Shown here piece after piece: positions 25,463 to 32,887 of a stretch of DNA of 41,119 bases. The notes under the pieces were generated by a model. That model was not told where the DNA came from, ran no database searches, and saw only the letters and a list, made by a program, of their open reading frames with translations. Source of the stretch: Streptomyces sp. GKU 895 (GTDB lineage Bacteria > Actinomycetota > Actinomycetes > Streptomycetales > Streptomycetaceae); NCBI GenBank assembly GCA_002027195.1, contig MWJO01000081.1, positions 1-41,119 of the forward strand, read 5' to 3'. The position numbers and the translations under genes are program-made. Each line of letters opens with the position of its first letter. Within the stretch, counting starts at the first letter, position 1.

Positions 25463-25477
25463 TTACCGTTAAGTAAC
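25463..25477 (-). promoter_or_regulatory. Candidate operator upstream of the acyl-CoA dehydrogenase gene
   Basis: TTACCGTTAAGTAA (25463-25476) has TTAC/GTAA ends, and GTTAAGTAAC inside it is also an inverted repeat. It lies in an unusually AT-rich patch about 40 bp from the start codon. Repeats of this kind are typical of TetR-type regulators of fatty-acid genes, but the regulator cannot be named. Confidence 0.4.
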
Positions 25478-25611
25478 TCAAATTTTAGAGGCCCGCCCAC
25501 GGGAGTGATACGTGAGCTTGGCGACAGGGGAAAGGCTGCCCGACGAGGGGCGCTGTCACGCCCCGACTATGCTCGGGCAGCGCATCAACTCCGTCCACCT
25601 CTGGAGCACCC

Positions 25612-26955
25612 ATGGCCCTCAAGATCACCGTGATCGGCACCGGCTATCTCGGCGCCACGCACGCGGCGGCGATGGCCGAGCTCGGTTTCGAGGTGCTGGG
25701 CCTTGACGTCGTGCCCGAGAAGATCGCCATGCTCCAGCGCGGCGAGGCCCCGATGTTCGAGCCCGGCCTGGAGGAGCTGCTGCGCAAGCATGTCGCCGGG
25801 ATCGAGGGGTCCAGCGGGCGGCTGCGCTTCACCCAGGACTGGGCCGAGGTCGGCGCCTTCGGCGATGTCCACTTCCTGTGCATCAACACCCCGCAGAAGC
25901 ACGGCGAGTACGCCTGCGACATGTCGTACGTCGACTCCGCGATCGCCTCGCTGGCGCCGCACCTGACCGGGCCCGCCCTGGTGGTCGGCAAGTCCACCGT
26001 GCCCGTCGGCTCCGCCGACCGGCTGGCCCGCTACCTCGCGGACCACTCCCCCGCCGGGGCCGACGCCGAGCTGGCCTGGAACCCGGAGTTCCTGCGGGAG
26101 GGCTTCGCCGTGCAGGACACGCTGCACCCGGACCGGATCGTGGTCGGGGTGCGCAGCGAGCGGGCCGAGAAGCTGCTGCGCGAGGTGTACGCGACGCCGC
26201 TGTCGGAGGGCACGCCGTTCGTCGTCACCGACTTCCCCACCGCCGAGCTGGTGAAGACCTCGGCGAACTCCTTCCTCGCCACCAAGATCTCCTTCATCAA
26301 CGCGATGGCGGAGATGTGCGAGGCCTCGGGCGGCGATGTCGCCAAGCTGGCGGAGGCCATCGGGTACGACGACCGGATCGGCCGGAAGTTCCTGCGGGCC
26401 GGCATCGGCTTCGGCGGCGGCTGTCTGCCCAAGGACATCCGTGCCTTCATGGCGCGCGCCGGTGAGCTGGGGGCCGACCAGGCGCTGACCTTCCTGCGTG
26501 AGATCGACTCGATCAACATGCGCCAGCGCGGGCAGATGGTGGAGCTGGCGCGGGAGGCGCTGGGCGGCGGGCCGTTCCTCGGCAAGCGGGTCGCGGTCCT
26601 CGGCGCCACCTTCAAGCCGGACACCGACGACGTCCGGGACTCACCCGCGCTGAACGTGGCCGGGCAGATCCATCTCCAGGGCGGCCAGGTGACCGTCTAC
26701 GACCCGATGGGCATGGAGAACGCCCGCCGTGTCTTCCCGACCCTCGGCTACGCCGACACCGCCGTGGAGGCGGTCCGGGGCGCCGACGTCGTCCTGCACC
26801 TGACGGAGTGGCGGGAGTTCCGTGAGCTGGACCCGGCGGCGCTCGGCGAGGCCGCGGCGGTCCGGCTGATCCTGGACGGGCGCAACAGCCTCGACCCGGT
26901 GCTGTGGCGGAAGGCCGGGTGGACGTACCGGGCGATGGGGCGCCCCACCGCCTGA
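25612..26955 (+). CDS. ugd: UDP-glucose 6-dehydrogenase
   Basis: 447 residues, the usual length. An N-terminal Rossmann fold (ITVIGTGYLGATHAAAMAEL) binds NAD. The catalytic Cys is in GIGFGGGCLPKDIRAFM, with supporting Lys in TAELVKTSANSFLATKISF. The C-terminal UDP-binding domain begins near ATFKPDTDDVRDSPAL. It converts UDP-glucose to UDP-glucuronate in the cytoplasm. Near six LCP ligases and two glycosyltransferases, it suggests a glucuronate-containing wall polymer. A TATGCT -10-like element lies about 40 bp upstream of the ATG, without a clear -35. A very strong terminator follows. Confidence 0.95.
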   Translation: MALKITVIGTGYLGATHAAAMAELGFEVLGLDVVPEKIAMLQRGEAPMFEPGLEELLRKHVAGIEGSSGRLRFTQDWAEVGAFGDVHFLCINTPQKHGEYACDMSYVDSAIASLAPHLTGPALVVGKSTVPVGSADRLARYLADHSPAGADAELAWNPEFLREGFAVQDTLHPDRIVVGVRSERAEKLLREVYATPLSEGTPFVVTDFPTAELVKTSANSFLATKISFINAMAEMCEASGGDVAKLAEAIGYDDRIGRKFLRAGIGFGGGCLPKDIRAFMARAGELGADQALTFLREIDSINMRQRGQMVELAREALGGGPFLGKRVAVLGATFKPDTDDVRDSPALNVAGQIHLQGGQVTVYDPMGMENARRVFPTLGYADTAVEAVRGADVVLHLTEWREFRELDPAALGEAAAVRLILDGRNSLDPVLWRKAGWTYRAMGRPTA

Positions 26956-26987
26956 TCCCTGCTCCTGAAAAAGCTTCTGCGGCAGGC

Positions 26988-27028
26988 GACGCCGGTTCGG
27001 CCGAGGCTCAGTCGGCCGAACCGGCGTC
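26988..27028. terminator. Very strong terminator after ugd
   Basis: GACGCCGGTTCGGCCGA (26988-27004) pairs perfectly over 17 bp with TCGGCCGAACCGGCGTC (27012-27028), followed by TTGTTGC. It can serve ugd and the convergent CGNR gene. Confidence 0.9.
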
Positions 27029-27070
27029 TTGTTGCATTCTGCACCACCGGCCTGTGCGGCATCCGGCGAA

Positions 27071-27571
27071 CTACTTGGCCCGGTAGCGCCGCATCTTCGC
27101 CCGCGCCCCGCACACCTGCATGGAGCACCAGCGCCCGCGTCCGGCGGGGCTGCGGTCGTAGTACGCCCAGTGGCAGGTGTCGCTCTCGCACGCCTTGAGG
27201 CGCAGCCAGGTGCCCGCGATCAGGGCGGCCGCGACGGCTTCGGCGATACGGGAGTGAAGGCGCCCCTCGTCGGCGGACACGAGCGCCGCGGAGCCGTCCG
27301 CCGGGTCGACCGTCACCCGCAGCGGGGCCGAGGCCAGCAGCTCGCCCAGGGGCGTGACCGGGGCGTGCGCGGGATGGCCCGCGTGCGCGAGCAGCGCCGC
27401 CCGCAGCGACTCCCGCAGCTCGCGCGCCCCCGGGACCTGCGCCTCCGTGAGCCCGAAGCGCTCCCGCCCGTCGGCCGTGTCGAGGGCGTCCGCGCCCGAC
27501 TCGATGTCCAGCGTGTTCACCAGGGACTCGACCAGAGCCAGGCTGCCGGGCGCGGCCGATCTCTCACTCAT
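27071..27571 (-). CDS. ABATE/CGNR zinc-finger protein (putative regulator)
   Basis: 166 residues. The N-terminal ABATE-like helical domain (SLALVESLVNTLDIESG) is followed by a C-terminal CGNR-type zinc finger: LKACESDTCHWAYYDRSP, then GRWCSMQVCGARAKMRRYR. The signature CGNR reads CGAR here. Such proteins are taken to be stress or metabolite-linked transcription regulators, though biochemical evidence is thin. It is divergent from two VOC genes across 84 bp holding repeated GTTACC/GGTAAC elements, so it probably controls them and itself. Confidence 0.8.
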   Translation of the reverse strand: MSERSAAPGSLALVESLVNTLDIESGADALDTADGRERFGLTEAQVPGARELRESLRAALLAHAGHPAHAPVTPLGELLASAPLRVTVDPADGSAALVSADEGRLHSRIAEAVAAALIAGTWLRLKACESDTCHWAYYDRSPAGRGRWCSMQVCGARAKMRRYRAK

Positions 27572-27581
27572 GCTTGCGACG

Positions 27582-27643
27582 TTACCTCTTATGGGGGAGT
27601 ATGCGGTAACCGCGTTACTCGTTGACCGCTTCTACAGGTAACA
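27582..27643. promoter_or_regulatory. GGTAAC/GTTACC repeat cluster between CGNR and VOC genes
   Basis: GTTACC (27582-27587), GGTAAC (27606-27611), GTTAC (27615-27619) and GGTAAC (27638-27643) occur in 62 bp. The middle pair forms a perfect 13-bp inverted repeat, GTAACcgcGTTAC (27607-27619). The arrangement suggests cooperative binding sites for the divergently encoded regulator. Confidence 0.5.
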
Positions 27644-27655
27644 CCGGAGGAAGTC

Positions 27656-28015
27656 ATGGCTCTCGCCAAGCTCGGCACCGTCGTCCTGGACTGTCCCGAC
27701 CCCCGCGCCCTGGCCGGTTTCTACGCCGAGGTGCTCGGCGGCACGGTGGAGGGGGACGGGGAGTGGGTGGACGTGAAGGTGCCCGGCGGACAGTCGCTCG
27801 CGTTCCAGGCCGCCGCCGGCCACGTACCCCCGCGGTGGCCGTCTGCGGACCGCTCGCAGCAGTTCCATCTGGACCTGACCGTGGAGGATCTGGACGCCGC
27901 CGAGAAGGAGGTCCTCGCGCTCGGCGCGAAGGCGCTGGACGCCGAGGACCGCTCGCGTTCGTTCCGTGTGTACGCCGACCCGGCGGGGCACCCGTTCTGC
28001 CTGTGCGCCTGCTGA
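27656..28015 (+). CDS. VOC superfamily (glyoxalase/dioxygenase-fold) protein 1
   Basis: 119 residues. The fold is recognisable from LGTVVLDCPDPRALAGFYAEVLGG at the start, QQFHLDLTVEDL in the middle and RVYADPAGHPFCLC at the end. Small single-domain VOC proteins act as metal enzymes or drug/metabolite-binding proteins. A His in FHLDL fits a metal ligand, but the second Glu ligand typical of glyoxalase I is not clear at the C-terminal end (FCLCAC). It has a GGAGGAAG ribosome site. The next VOC gene starts 13 nt after its stop and is a paralog, so the two are an operon. Confidence 0.85.
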   Translation: MALAKLGTVVLDCPDPRALAGFYAEVLGGTVEGDGEWVDVKVPGGQSLAFQAAAGHVPPRWPSADRSQQFHLDLTVEDLDAAEKEVLALGAKALDAEDRSRSFRVYADPAGHPFCLCAC

Positions 28016-28028
28016 GCCGGAGGTACCC

Positions 28029-28415
28029 ATGACAGCCGCAGCCCGTTTCCGTTCCGTCGTGCTCGACTGCCCTGATCCACGCGCGCTCGCCCGCTTCTAC
28101 GCCGGGGTCGTCGGCGGCACCCCCGAGGACGACGATCCCGAGTGGGTCGTCCTCCAGGTGCCCGGCGGGCCGCGGCTGGCCTTCCAGCGGGCGCCCGGGT
28201 ACACCCCGCCGGAGTGGCCGCGTGCCGACCGCAACTCCCAGCAGTTCCACCTCGACTTCGACGCGGGAACCACCTGGGAGGAGGTCGAGGAGGCGGAGAA
28301 GAAAGTGCTGGCGCTGGGCGCGAAGCCGCTGCACGCCGAGGACAAGGAGGACTTCCGGGTCTACGCCGATCCGGCGGGACATCCGTTCTGCCTCTGCCGG
28401 ATCGGCCCCGTCTGA
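28029..28415 (+). CDS. VOC superfamily protein 2
   Basis: 128 residues, a tandem paralog of the preceding gene. It shares VVLDCPDPRALARFYAGVVGG, PGGPRLAFQ, QQFHLDFDAGTTWEEVEEAE and DPAGHPFCLC, with a seven-residue insertion in the helix after FHLDF. The ribosome site GGAGG lies just after the first gene's stop. The two products may form a heteromeric pair, since VOC domains work as two-module units. Substrate unknown. Confidence 0.85.
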   Translation: MTAAARFRSVVLDCPDPRALARFYAGVVGGTPEDDDPEWVVLQVPGGPRLAFQRAPGYTPPEWPRADRNSQQFHLDFDAGTTWEEVEEAEKKVLALGAKPLHAEDKEDFRVYADPAGHPFCLCRIGPV

Positions 28416-28425
28416 ACCGCCCGGC

Positions 28426-29565
28426 TCACCCGTCCAGGTCGGAGATCTTCGCCGTCGACGGCTCGCGTCGCTCCCGGGCGGCGCGGGCCGTGAAGTCCGC
28501 GCTGCGCAGGACGCGCTGGACGTTGCCCCAGGTCAGCAGGGCGATGTCGGACTCGGACCAGTCGCGGCGCAGGAGTTCGGCGACCAGGTGCGGGTAGCAG
28601 GAGGCGTCGGTGAGGTCCTGCGGGTGGGCGGTGCCGGCGTCGTAGGTGCCGGACAGGCCGACGCACTCCGGTCCGGCGACCGCACGGACGTGGTCGAGGT
28701 GGTCGGCCACGTCCCGCACGCTCGGGCCGGTCTGCTCGGCGGTGAGCGGCACCATGCACAGGCCGTTGGCGGCGCCCAGCTCGGCGAGCAGGTCGTCGGG
28801 GAGGTTGGCGGGGTGGGGCCGCAGGGAGCGGGCGGCGGAGCGGGTGCACAGCAGCGGCGCCTTGGAGACGGCGATCGCGCGGCGGACGGTGTCGGCGGAG
28901 GCGCCGGAGAGATCGGCGAGGACGCCGAGCCGGTTCATCTCCCGCAGCACCTCCTCGCCGAACCGGGTGAGGCCCGCCTCGCTGGCCCAGGAGGCGCCCG
29001 ACAGGGTGAGGACGCGCAGGCCGAGAGCGTGCAGCGAGCGCAGGATGCCGAGGGAGTCGCCGAGGGCGGCGGCGCCGGCGGGGCCGAGCAGGACGGCGAC
29101 CCGGCCGCAGTGCCGTACGTCGGCGGTCTCACCGGCGGTGTGGGCGAGGCGGAGGCCCTCCGGATGCGCCCCGACGACCGTCTTCACCAGGTCCAGCTGT
29201 TCCAGGGTGGCGCCCACGGCGCGGTCGCCGCCGATGCTCTCGGGCAGGTGCAGCGACCAGAACAGGGCGCCCACATGGCCCTCGCGCAGCCGGGGCACGT
29301 CCGTGTCGACGGAGCTCTCGCCGAGTTCGAGGTCGTACCAGGACAGGTGCCGCAGGGCCCAGGGCAGTCCGCTGTAGCCGTCGGCGACGGGGTGCGCGGC
29401 GAGGATGGCGTGCGCCCGCTCCAGGGGCTCGGTGTCCGGGTCGGAGACGGGCGTGTAGGGCCGCGCCGTCCCGGCTGTCTCCGCCGTCTCCGCGAAGGGG
29501 TCGGGCAGCTCGTCGAGCGCGCCGACCTCGGTCGTCGTGTGCAGTTCGTCCTGGAGATCGGCCAT
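28426..29565 (-). CDS. Peptidase M19-like protein without metal ligands (pseudo-dipeptidase)
   Basis: 379 residues with the overall M19 membrane/renal dipeptidase sequence, paralogous to the gene at 31174-32352. Every expected zinc ligand is replaced: DGHNDLPW is DGYSGLPW, GAEGGH is GPAGAA, DLSH is DLSG and SHSSSR is TRSAAR. The catalytic-base motif GGDYDG reads SGTYDA. Core helices and glycines remain (SLGILRSLHALGLRVLTLSG), and the frame is intact with normal codon bias, so it is not simply decaying. It has an extra N-terminal 40 residues rich in Glu/Thr. It cannot be a binuclear-zinc hydrolase; a binding or regulatory role is more likely. Confidence 0.85.
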   Translation of the reverse strand: MADLQDELHTTTEVGALDELPDPFAETAETAGTARPYTPVSDPDTEPLERAHAILAAHPVADGYSGLPWALRHLSWYDLELGESSVDTDVPRLREGHVGALFWSLHLPESIGGDRAVGATLEQLDLVKTVVGAHPEGLRLAHTAGETADVRHCGRVAVLLGPAGAAALGDSLGILRSLHALGLRVLTLSGASWASEAGLTRFGEEVLREMNRLGVLADLSGASADTVRRAIAVSKAPLLCTRSAARSLRPHPANLPDDLLAELGAANGLCMVPLTAEQTGPSVRDVADHLDHVRAVAGPECVGLSGTYDAGTAHPQDLTDASCYPHLVAELLRRDWSESDIALLTWGNVQRVLRSADFTARAARERREPSTAKISDLDG

Positions 29566-29664
29566 GGCGGGCTCCGTACGTCGTGGTCGGCGACATGATC
29601 AGCAGTACGGTCACCGTCGCACGGGGCGCGGGGGGGCTTCCTGGTGGGTGGGGCGTTCGGCGTA

Positions 29665-30024
29665 CTAGCCGGCTTCGGCCGCCTGGATGACCTCGTCCAG
29701 CGTGTCGCGGGAGCGGACCAGGTCGGCGATCATGCGGTCGATGCGGTCGCGTTCGGCGGTGAGGTCGGCGACGAGGCGTGGGGTGGCGACGGTGGAGGGG
29801 CCGCCGTCCTGGTCCCGCATGCAGGGGAGCAGCTGCCGGATCTTCTCGCTGTGCAGGCCGGCCGCGTACAGCTCCTGGATCCTGATGACGCGGTCCACGG
29901 CCGCCTCGGGGTAGTCCCGGTGGCCGCCGGGGGTGCGGTCGGATGCGAGCAGGCCCTGGGTCTCGTAGTAGCGCAGCGAGCGCTCGCTGACGCCGGTGCG
30001 CCGGGCGAGTTCACCGATCCGCAT
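29665..30024 (-). CDS. MerR-family transcription regulator
   Basis: 119 residues. The N-terminal winged helix-turn-helix is RIGELARRTGVSERSLRYYE with GLL and GGHRDYPEAAVDRV following; a C-terminal coiled coil follows (LVADLTAERDRIDRMIADLV). Only one Cys (LLPC) is present in the linker, so an Fe-S or metal-thiolate sensor is unlikely, though a single redox Cys is possible. ATG 30024 begins the conserved domain; GTG 30033 would add three residues. It is divergent from the flavin oxidoreductase across 61 bp that hold a palindrome in a long promoter spacer. Confidence 0.9.
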   Translation of the reverse strand: MRIGELARRTGVSERSLRYYETQGLLASDRTPGGHRDYPEAAVDRVIRIQELYAAGLHSEKIRQLLPCMRDQDGGPSTVATPRLVADLTAERDRIDRMIADLVRSRDTLDEVIQAAEAG

Positions 30025-30047
30025 GCCTGCCACCGCCTTCTACGGGC

Positions 30048-30079
30048 TTGAATCTGACATCAATGTCAAGTTCTACCGT
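30048..30079 (+). promoter_or_regulatory. MerR-type promoter with 19-bp spacer, leaderless start
   Basis: TTGAAT (30049-30054) and TACCGT (30074-30079) are 19 bp apart, the elongated spacer that MerR regulators typically act on. The spacer holds TGACATcaATGTCA (30055-30068), flanked by CTTGA (30048-30052) and TCAAG (30066-30070). The ATG of the reductase lies six bases after the -10 with no Shine-Dalgarno site, so transcription probably starts on the AUG. The opposite strand reads TTGACA within the same site, so the MerR gene may be autoregulated. Confidence 0.6.
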
Positions 30080-30085
30080 CCCGGC

Positions 30086-31225
30086 ATGACGAACTCAACG
30101 GACTTCCTCGCCCCGGCCCGCCTCGGCCGCCTCGCCCTCCCCCACCACCTGGTGATGGCCCCGCTGACCCGCAACCGCGCGGAGGCCGACGGCACCCCGA
30201 CCGACCTCATGGTCACCCACTACACCCAGCGCGCCTCCGCCGGTCTGATCATCGGCGAGGCGGCGACCCCCAACGCGGTCGGGCAGACGTACCCGAACAT
30301 CACCGCGATCCACACCGACCGGCACGTGGAGGGCTGGCGGCGGGTGACCGAGGCCGTGCGGGCGGCAGGCGGGCGGATGTTCCTCCAGCTCCAGCACGGC
30401 GGGCGGGTCAGCCATCCGGAGACCACCGGGCTGCATCCCGTCGCCCCCTCCGCCGTGCCGCTCCCGGAGACGATCTTCACCCCGCGCGGGCATCAACCGG
30501 CAGTCGTGCCACGGGAGATGAGCCTCGACGACATCCGCGCCACCGCCGCCGACTTCGCCGCCGCCGCGCGCCGGGCCGTCGAGGCGGGGTTCGAGGGGGT
30601 GGAGGTGCACTCGGCCAACGGGCATCTGCTGCACCAGTTCCTGGCCGCCAACACCAACCGCAGGACGGACGGGTACGGCGGCCCCGTGGAGCGCAGGGTG
30701 CGGTTCACCGTCGAGGTCACCGAGGCGGTCGCGGACGCGGTCGGCGCCGACCGGGTGGGCGTACGGGTCTCCCCCGGCGGCACGGTCAACGGCATCGTCG
30801 AGGACGACACCGACACCCTCTACCCGGCGCTGGTGGCCCGTCTGAAGGACCTCGGCCTCGCCTATCTGCACCTCGTGCACGCCGACCCGGCGACCGGCTG
30901 GTACCGCCGCATCCGCGCCGACTGGCCCGGCACCCTGATCGGCAACCCGGTGCTGACCGGCCTCACCACCGAGGCGGTCACCGAGGCCGCGCGGGACATG
31001 CTGGCCGCGGGCGCCGATCTCGTGGCCCTCGGGCGGCCGTTCCTCGCCAACCCCGACCTGGTGGACCGGCTGCGGCTCGGGGCGCCCCTGAATCCCGTAC
31101 GGGACCGGTACCTGATGTACGTGGGCGGGGCGGCCGGCTACACCGACTACCCCGCCCTGCACGGAACCGGCGCTCAGCCGTCCAGCGACTCGATCGTCGC
31201 GTTGGACGGGCCGCGCGTCGCCTGA
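30086..31225 (+). CDS. Old yellow enzyme family alkene reductase (NADH:flavin oxidoreductase)
   Basis: 379-residue FMN enzyme that reduces activated C=C bonds using NAD(P)H. The FMN barrel motifs are visible: LGRLALPHHLVMAPLTRNRA at the start, FLQLQHGGRVSHP, GFEGVEVHSANGHLLHQFL (His/Asn pair binding the substrate carbonyl) and DLVALGRPFLANPDLV. It is probably controlled by the divergent MerR protein in response to electrophiles. The tail after GYTDYPAL is about 25 residues longer than expected and overlaps the convergent dipeptidase gene by 52 bp. That could be genuine overlap or a lost stop in this indel-prone sequence. Confidence 0.9.
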   Translation: MTNSTDFLAPARLGRLALPHHLVMAPLTRNRAEADGTPTDLMVTHYTQRASAGLIIGEAATPNAVGQTYPNITAIHTDRHVEGWRRVTEAVRAAGGRMFLQLQHGGRVSHPETTGLHPVAPSAVPLPETIFTPRGHQPAVVPREMSLDDIRATAADFAAAARRAVEAGFEGVEVHSANGHLLHQFLAANTNRRTDGYGGPVERRVRFTVEVTEAVADAVGADRVGVRVSPGGTVNGIVEDDTDTLYPALVARLKDLGLAYLHLVHADPATGWYRRIRADWPGTLIGNPVLTGLTTEAVTEAARDMLAAGADLVALGRPFLANPDLVDRLRLGAPLNPVRDRYLMYVGGAAGYTDYPALHGTGAQPSSDSIVALDGPRVA

Positions 31226-32352
31226 AGGTCCCGGGCGACGTCCTCCGCCGCGCCCAGCACCCGCACCGAGTTCTGCCAGGTCAGCTTGGCCAGGTCCGCC
31301 CTGGACCAGCCGCGGTCGAGCAGCTCCGCGATCAGGTTCGGGTAGCCGGAGACGTCGTCCAGGCCGTCCGGGGTGAACGCGGTGCCGTCGTAGTCGCCGC
31401 CGATGCCGAGGTGGTCGACGCCCGCGACCTCGCGCATGTGGTCGAGGTGGTCGGCGACCGTCGCGGCCGTGGCGACCGGGCGCGGGTGCCGCTCCTCGAA
31501 GGCGCGGTGCACCTTCATCGCCTCGGGGGTGGTGTCCAGGTGGTGGAGGCCGTGCTCGCGCATGTTCTCGTCGGCCGCCGCCGTCCAGTCCACGGCCGCC
31601 TGGAGGACGAACTTCGGCACGAACGTCACCATCGCGACGCCGCCGTTGGCGGGCAGCCGCTCCAGGACGTCGTCGGGGATGTTGCGCGGATGGTCGCAGA
31701 CCGCCCGGGACGAGGAGTGCGAGAAGATCACCGGCGCCCGGCTGGCGTCCAGCGCGTCCCGCATGGTCGTCGCCGCCACATGGGAGAGGTCGACGAGCAT
31801 GCCCTCGCGGTTCATCTCCCGCACGACCGCCCGCCCGAAGGCCGTGAGGCCGCCGGCCTTCGGCTCGTCCGTCGCGGAGTCCGCCCAGTCGTTGTTGTAG
31901 TTGTGGGTGAGGGTCATGTAGCGGACACCGAGCGCGTACAACGCGCGTAGCGTCGCAAGGGAGTTGGCGATCGAATGGCCGCCCTCGGCCCCCATGAGGG
32001 AGGCGATACGGCCCTCCGACCGCGCCGCCTCCATGTCCGCGGCGGTCAGCGCGGCCCGCAGGTCGGCCGGGTGCCGGTCGATCAACTGCCGTACGCAGTC
32101 GATCTGTTCCAGCGTCATCGGCACCGCGTCGGGCAGGTCCGCGCGGACGTACACCGACCAGTACTGCGCCCCGACCCCGCCGGCCCGCAGCCGGGCGAGG
32201 TCGGTGTGCAGATGGGCGCTCTGGTCGGTGGCGATGTCACGGGCGTCGAGGTCGTAGCGGACCTGTTCGCGCAGCGCCCAGGGCAGGTCGTTGTGGCCGT
32301 CGACGACCGGGAACTCGGCGAGGAGTTCCCGGGCGGTCTCCAGCGAGGACAT
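31174..32352 (-). CDS. Membrane/renal-type dipeptidase, peptidase M19
   Basis: 392 residues, apparent ortholog of S. coelicolor Sco3058, the structurally characterised bacterial homologue of human renal dipeptidase. Zinc ligands are intact: H20 and D22 in VDGHNDLPW, Glu in MGAEGGH, His in LVDLSH and His in IFSHSSSRAV; the catalytic Asp is in GIGGDYDGT. It hydrolyses L-X-D/L-X dipeptides in the cytoplasm. ATG 32352 puts His and Asp at 20 and 22, with GGGAAG eight bases upstream inside the purE 3' end; GTG 32361 is the alternative. It is the last gene of the purK-purE operon. Confidence 0.95.
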   Translation of the reverse strand: MSSLETARELLAEFPVVDGHNDLPWALREQVRYDLDARDIATDQSAHLHTDLARLRAGGVGAQYWSVYVRADLPDAVPMTLEQIDCVRQLIDRHPADLRAALTAADMEAARSEGRIASLMGAEGGHSIANSLATLRALYALGVRYMTLTHNYNNDWADSATDEPKAGGLTAFGRAVVREMNREGMLVDLSHVAATTMRDALDASRAPVIFSHSSSRAVCDHPRNIPDDVLERLPANGGVAMVTFVPKFVLQAAVDWTAAADENMREHGLHHLDTTPEAMKVHRAFEERHPRPVATAATVADHLDHMREVAGVDHLGIGGDYDGTAFTPDGLDDVSGYPNLIAELLDRGWSRADLAKLTWQNSVRVLGAAEDVARDLQATRGPSNATIESLDG

Positions 32353-32357
32353 GGCCG

Positions 32358-32887
32358 TCACTTCCCTGAACCGAAGCCGAAGCCGCCGCCGGCCCCCTCG
32401 ACCTTGGCGCGCAGCCGCTTGCCCTTCTCGTGGCCTGGTCGTTGAGCTCCTGCTGGAACTCCCGCATGCGGCCGAGGAGCTCCTCGTCGGAGGTGGCGAG
32501 GATGCGGGCCGCGAGGAGCCCGGCGTTGCGGGCGCCGGCCACCGAGACGGTCGCGACGGGCACGCCGGCCGGCATCTGCACGATCGACAGCAGGGAGTCC
32601 ATGCCGTCGAGGTACTTCAGCGGCACGGGCACGCCGATGACCGGCAGCGGGGTGACGGAGGCGAGCATGCCGGGCAGATGGGCGGCGCCGCCCGCACCCG
32701 CGATGATCACCTTGATGCCGCGCCCGGCCGCCTCCTCGCCGTACGCGATCATCTCGCGCGGCATGCGGTGGGCGGAGACGACGTCGACCTCGTACTCGAT
32801 CTCGAACTCGTCGAGGGCCTGGGCGGCGGCCTCCATGACGGGCCAGTCGCTGTCCGACCCCATGACGATGCCTACGACAGGGCTCAT
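32358..32887 (-). CDS. purE: N5-carboxyaminoimidazole ribonucleotide mutase (one frameshift near the end)
   Basis: 176 residues when repaired. PurE moves the carboxyl group from N5-CAIR to C4, giving CAIR in purine synthesis. GIVMGSDSDWPVMEAAAQAL is the active-site start and SAHRMPREMIAYGEEAAGRG follows, with GGAAHLPGMLAS. One missing base near 32430 after LNDQAT shifts the frame. Restoring it yields EKGKRLRAKVEGAGGGF, a Gly-rich end and a stop at 32358, just before the dipeptidase ATG. Its ATG overlaps the purK stop (ATGA), so translation is coupled to purK. The enzyme domain itself is intact. Confidence 0.9.
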
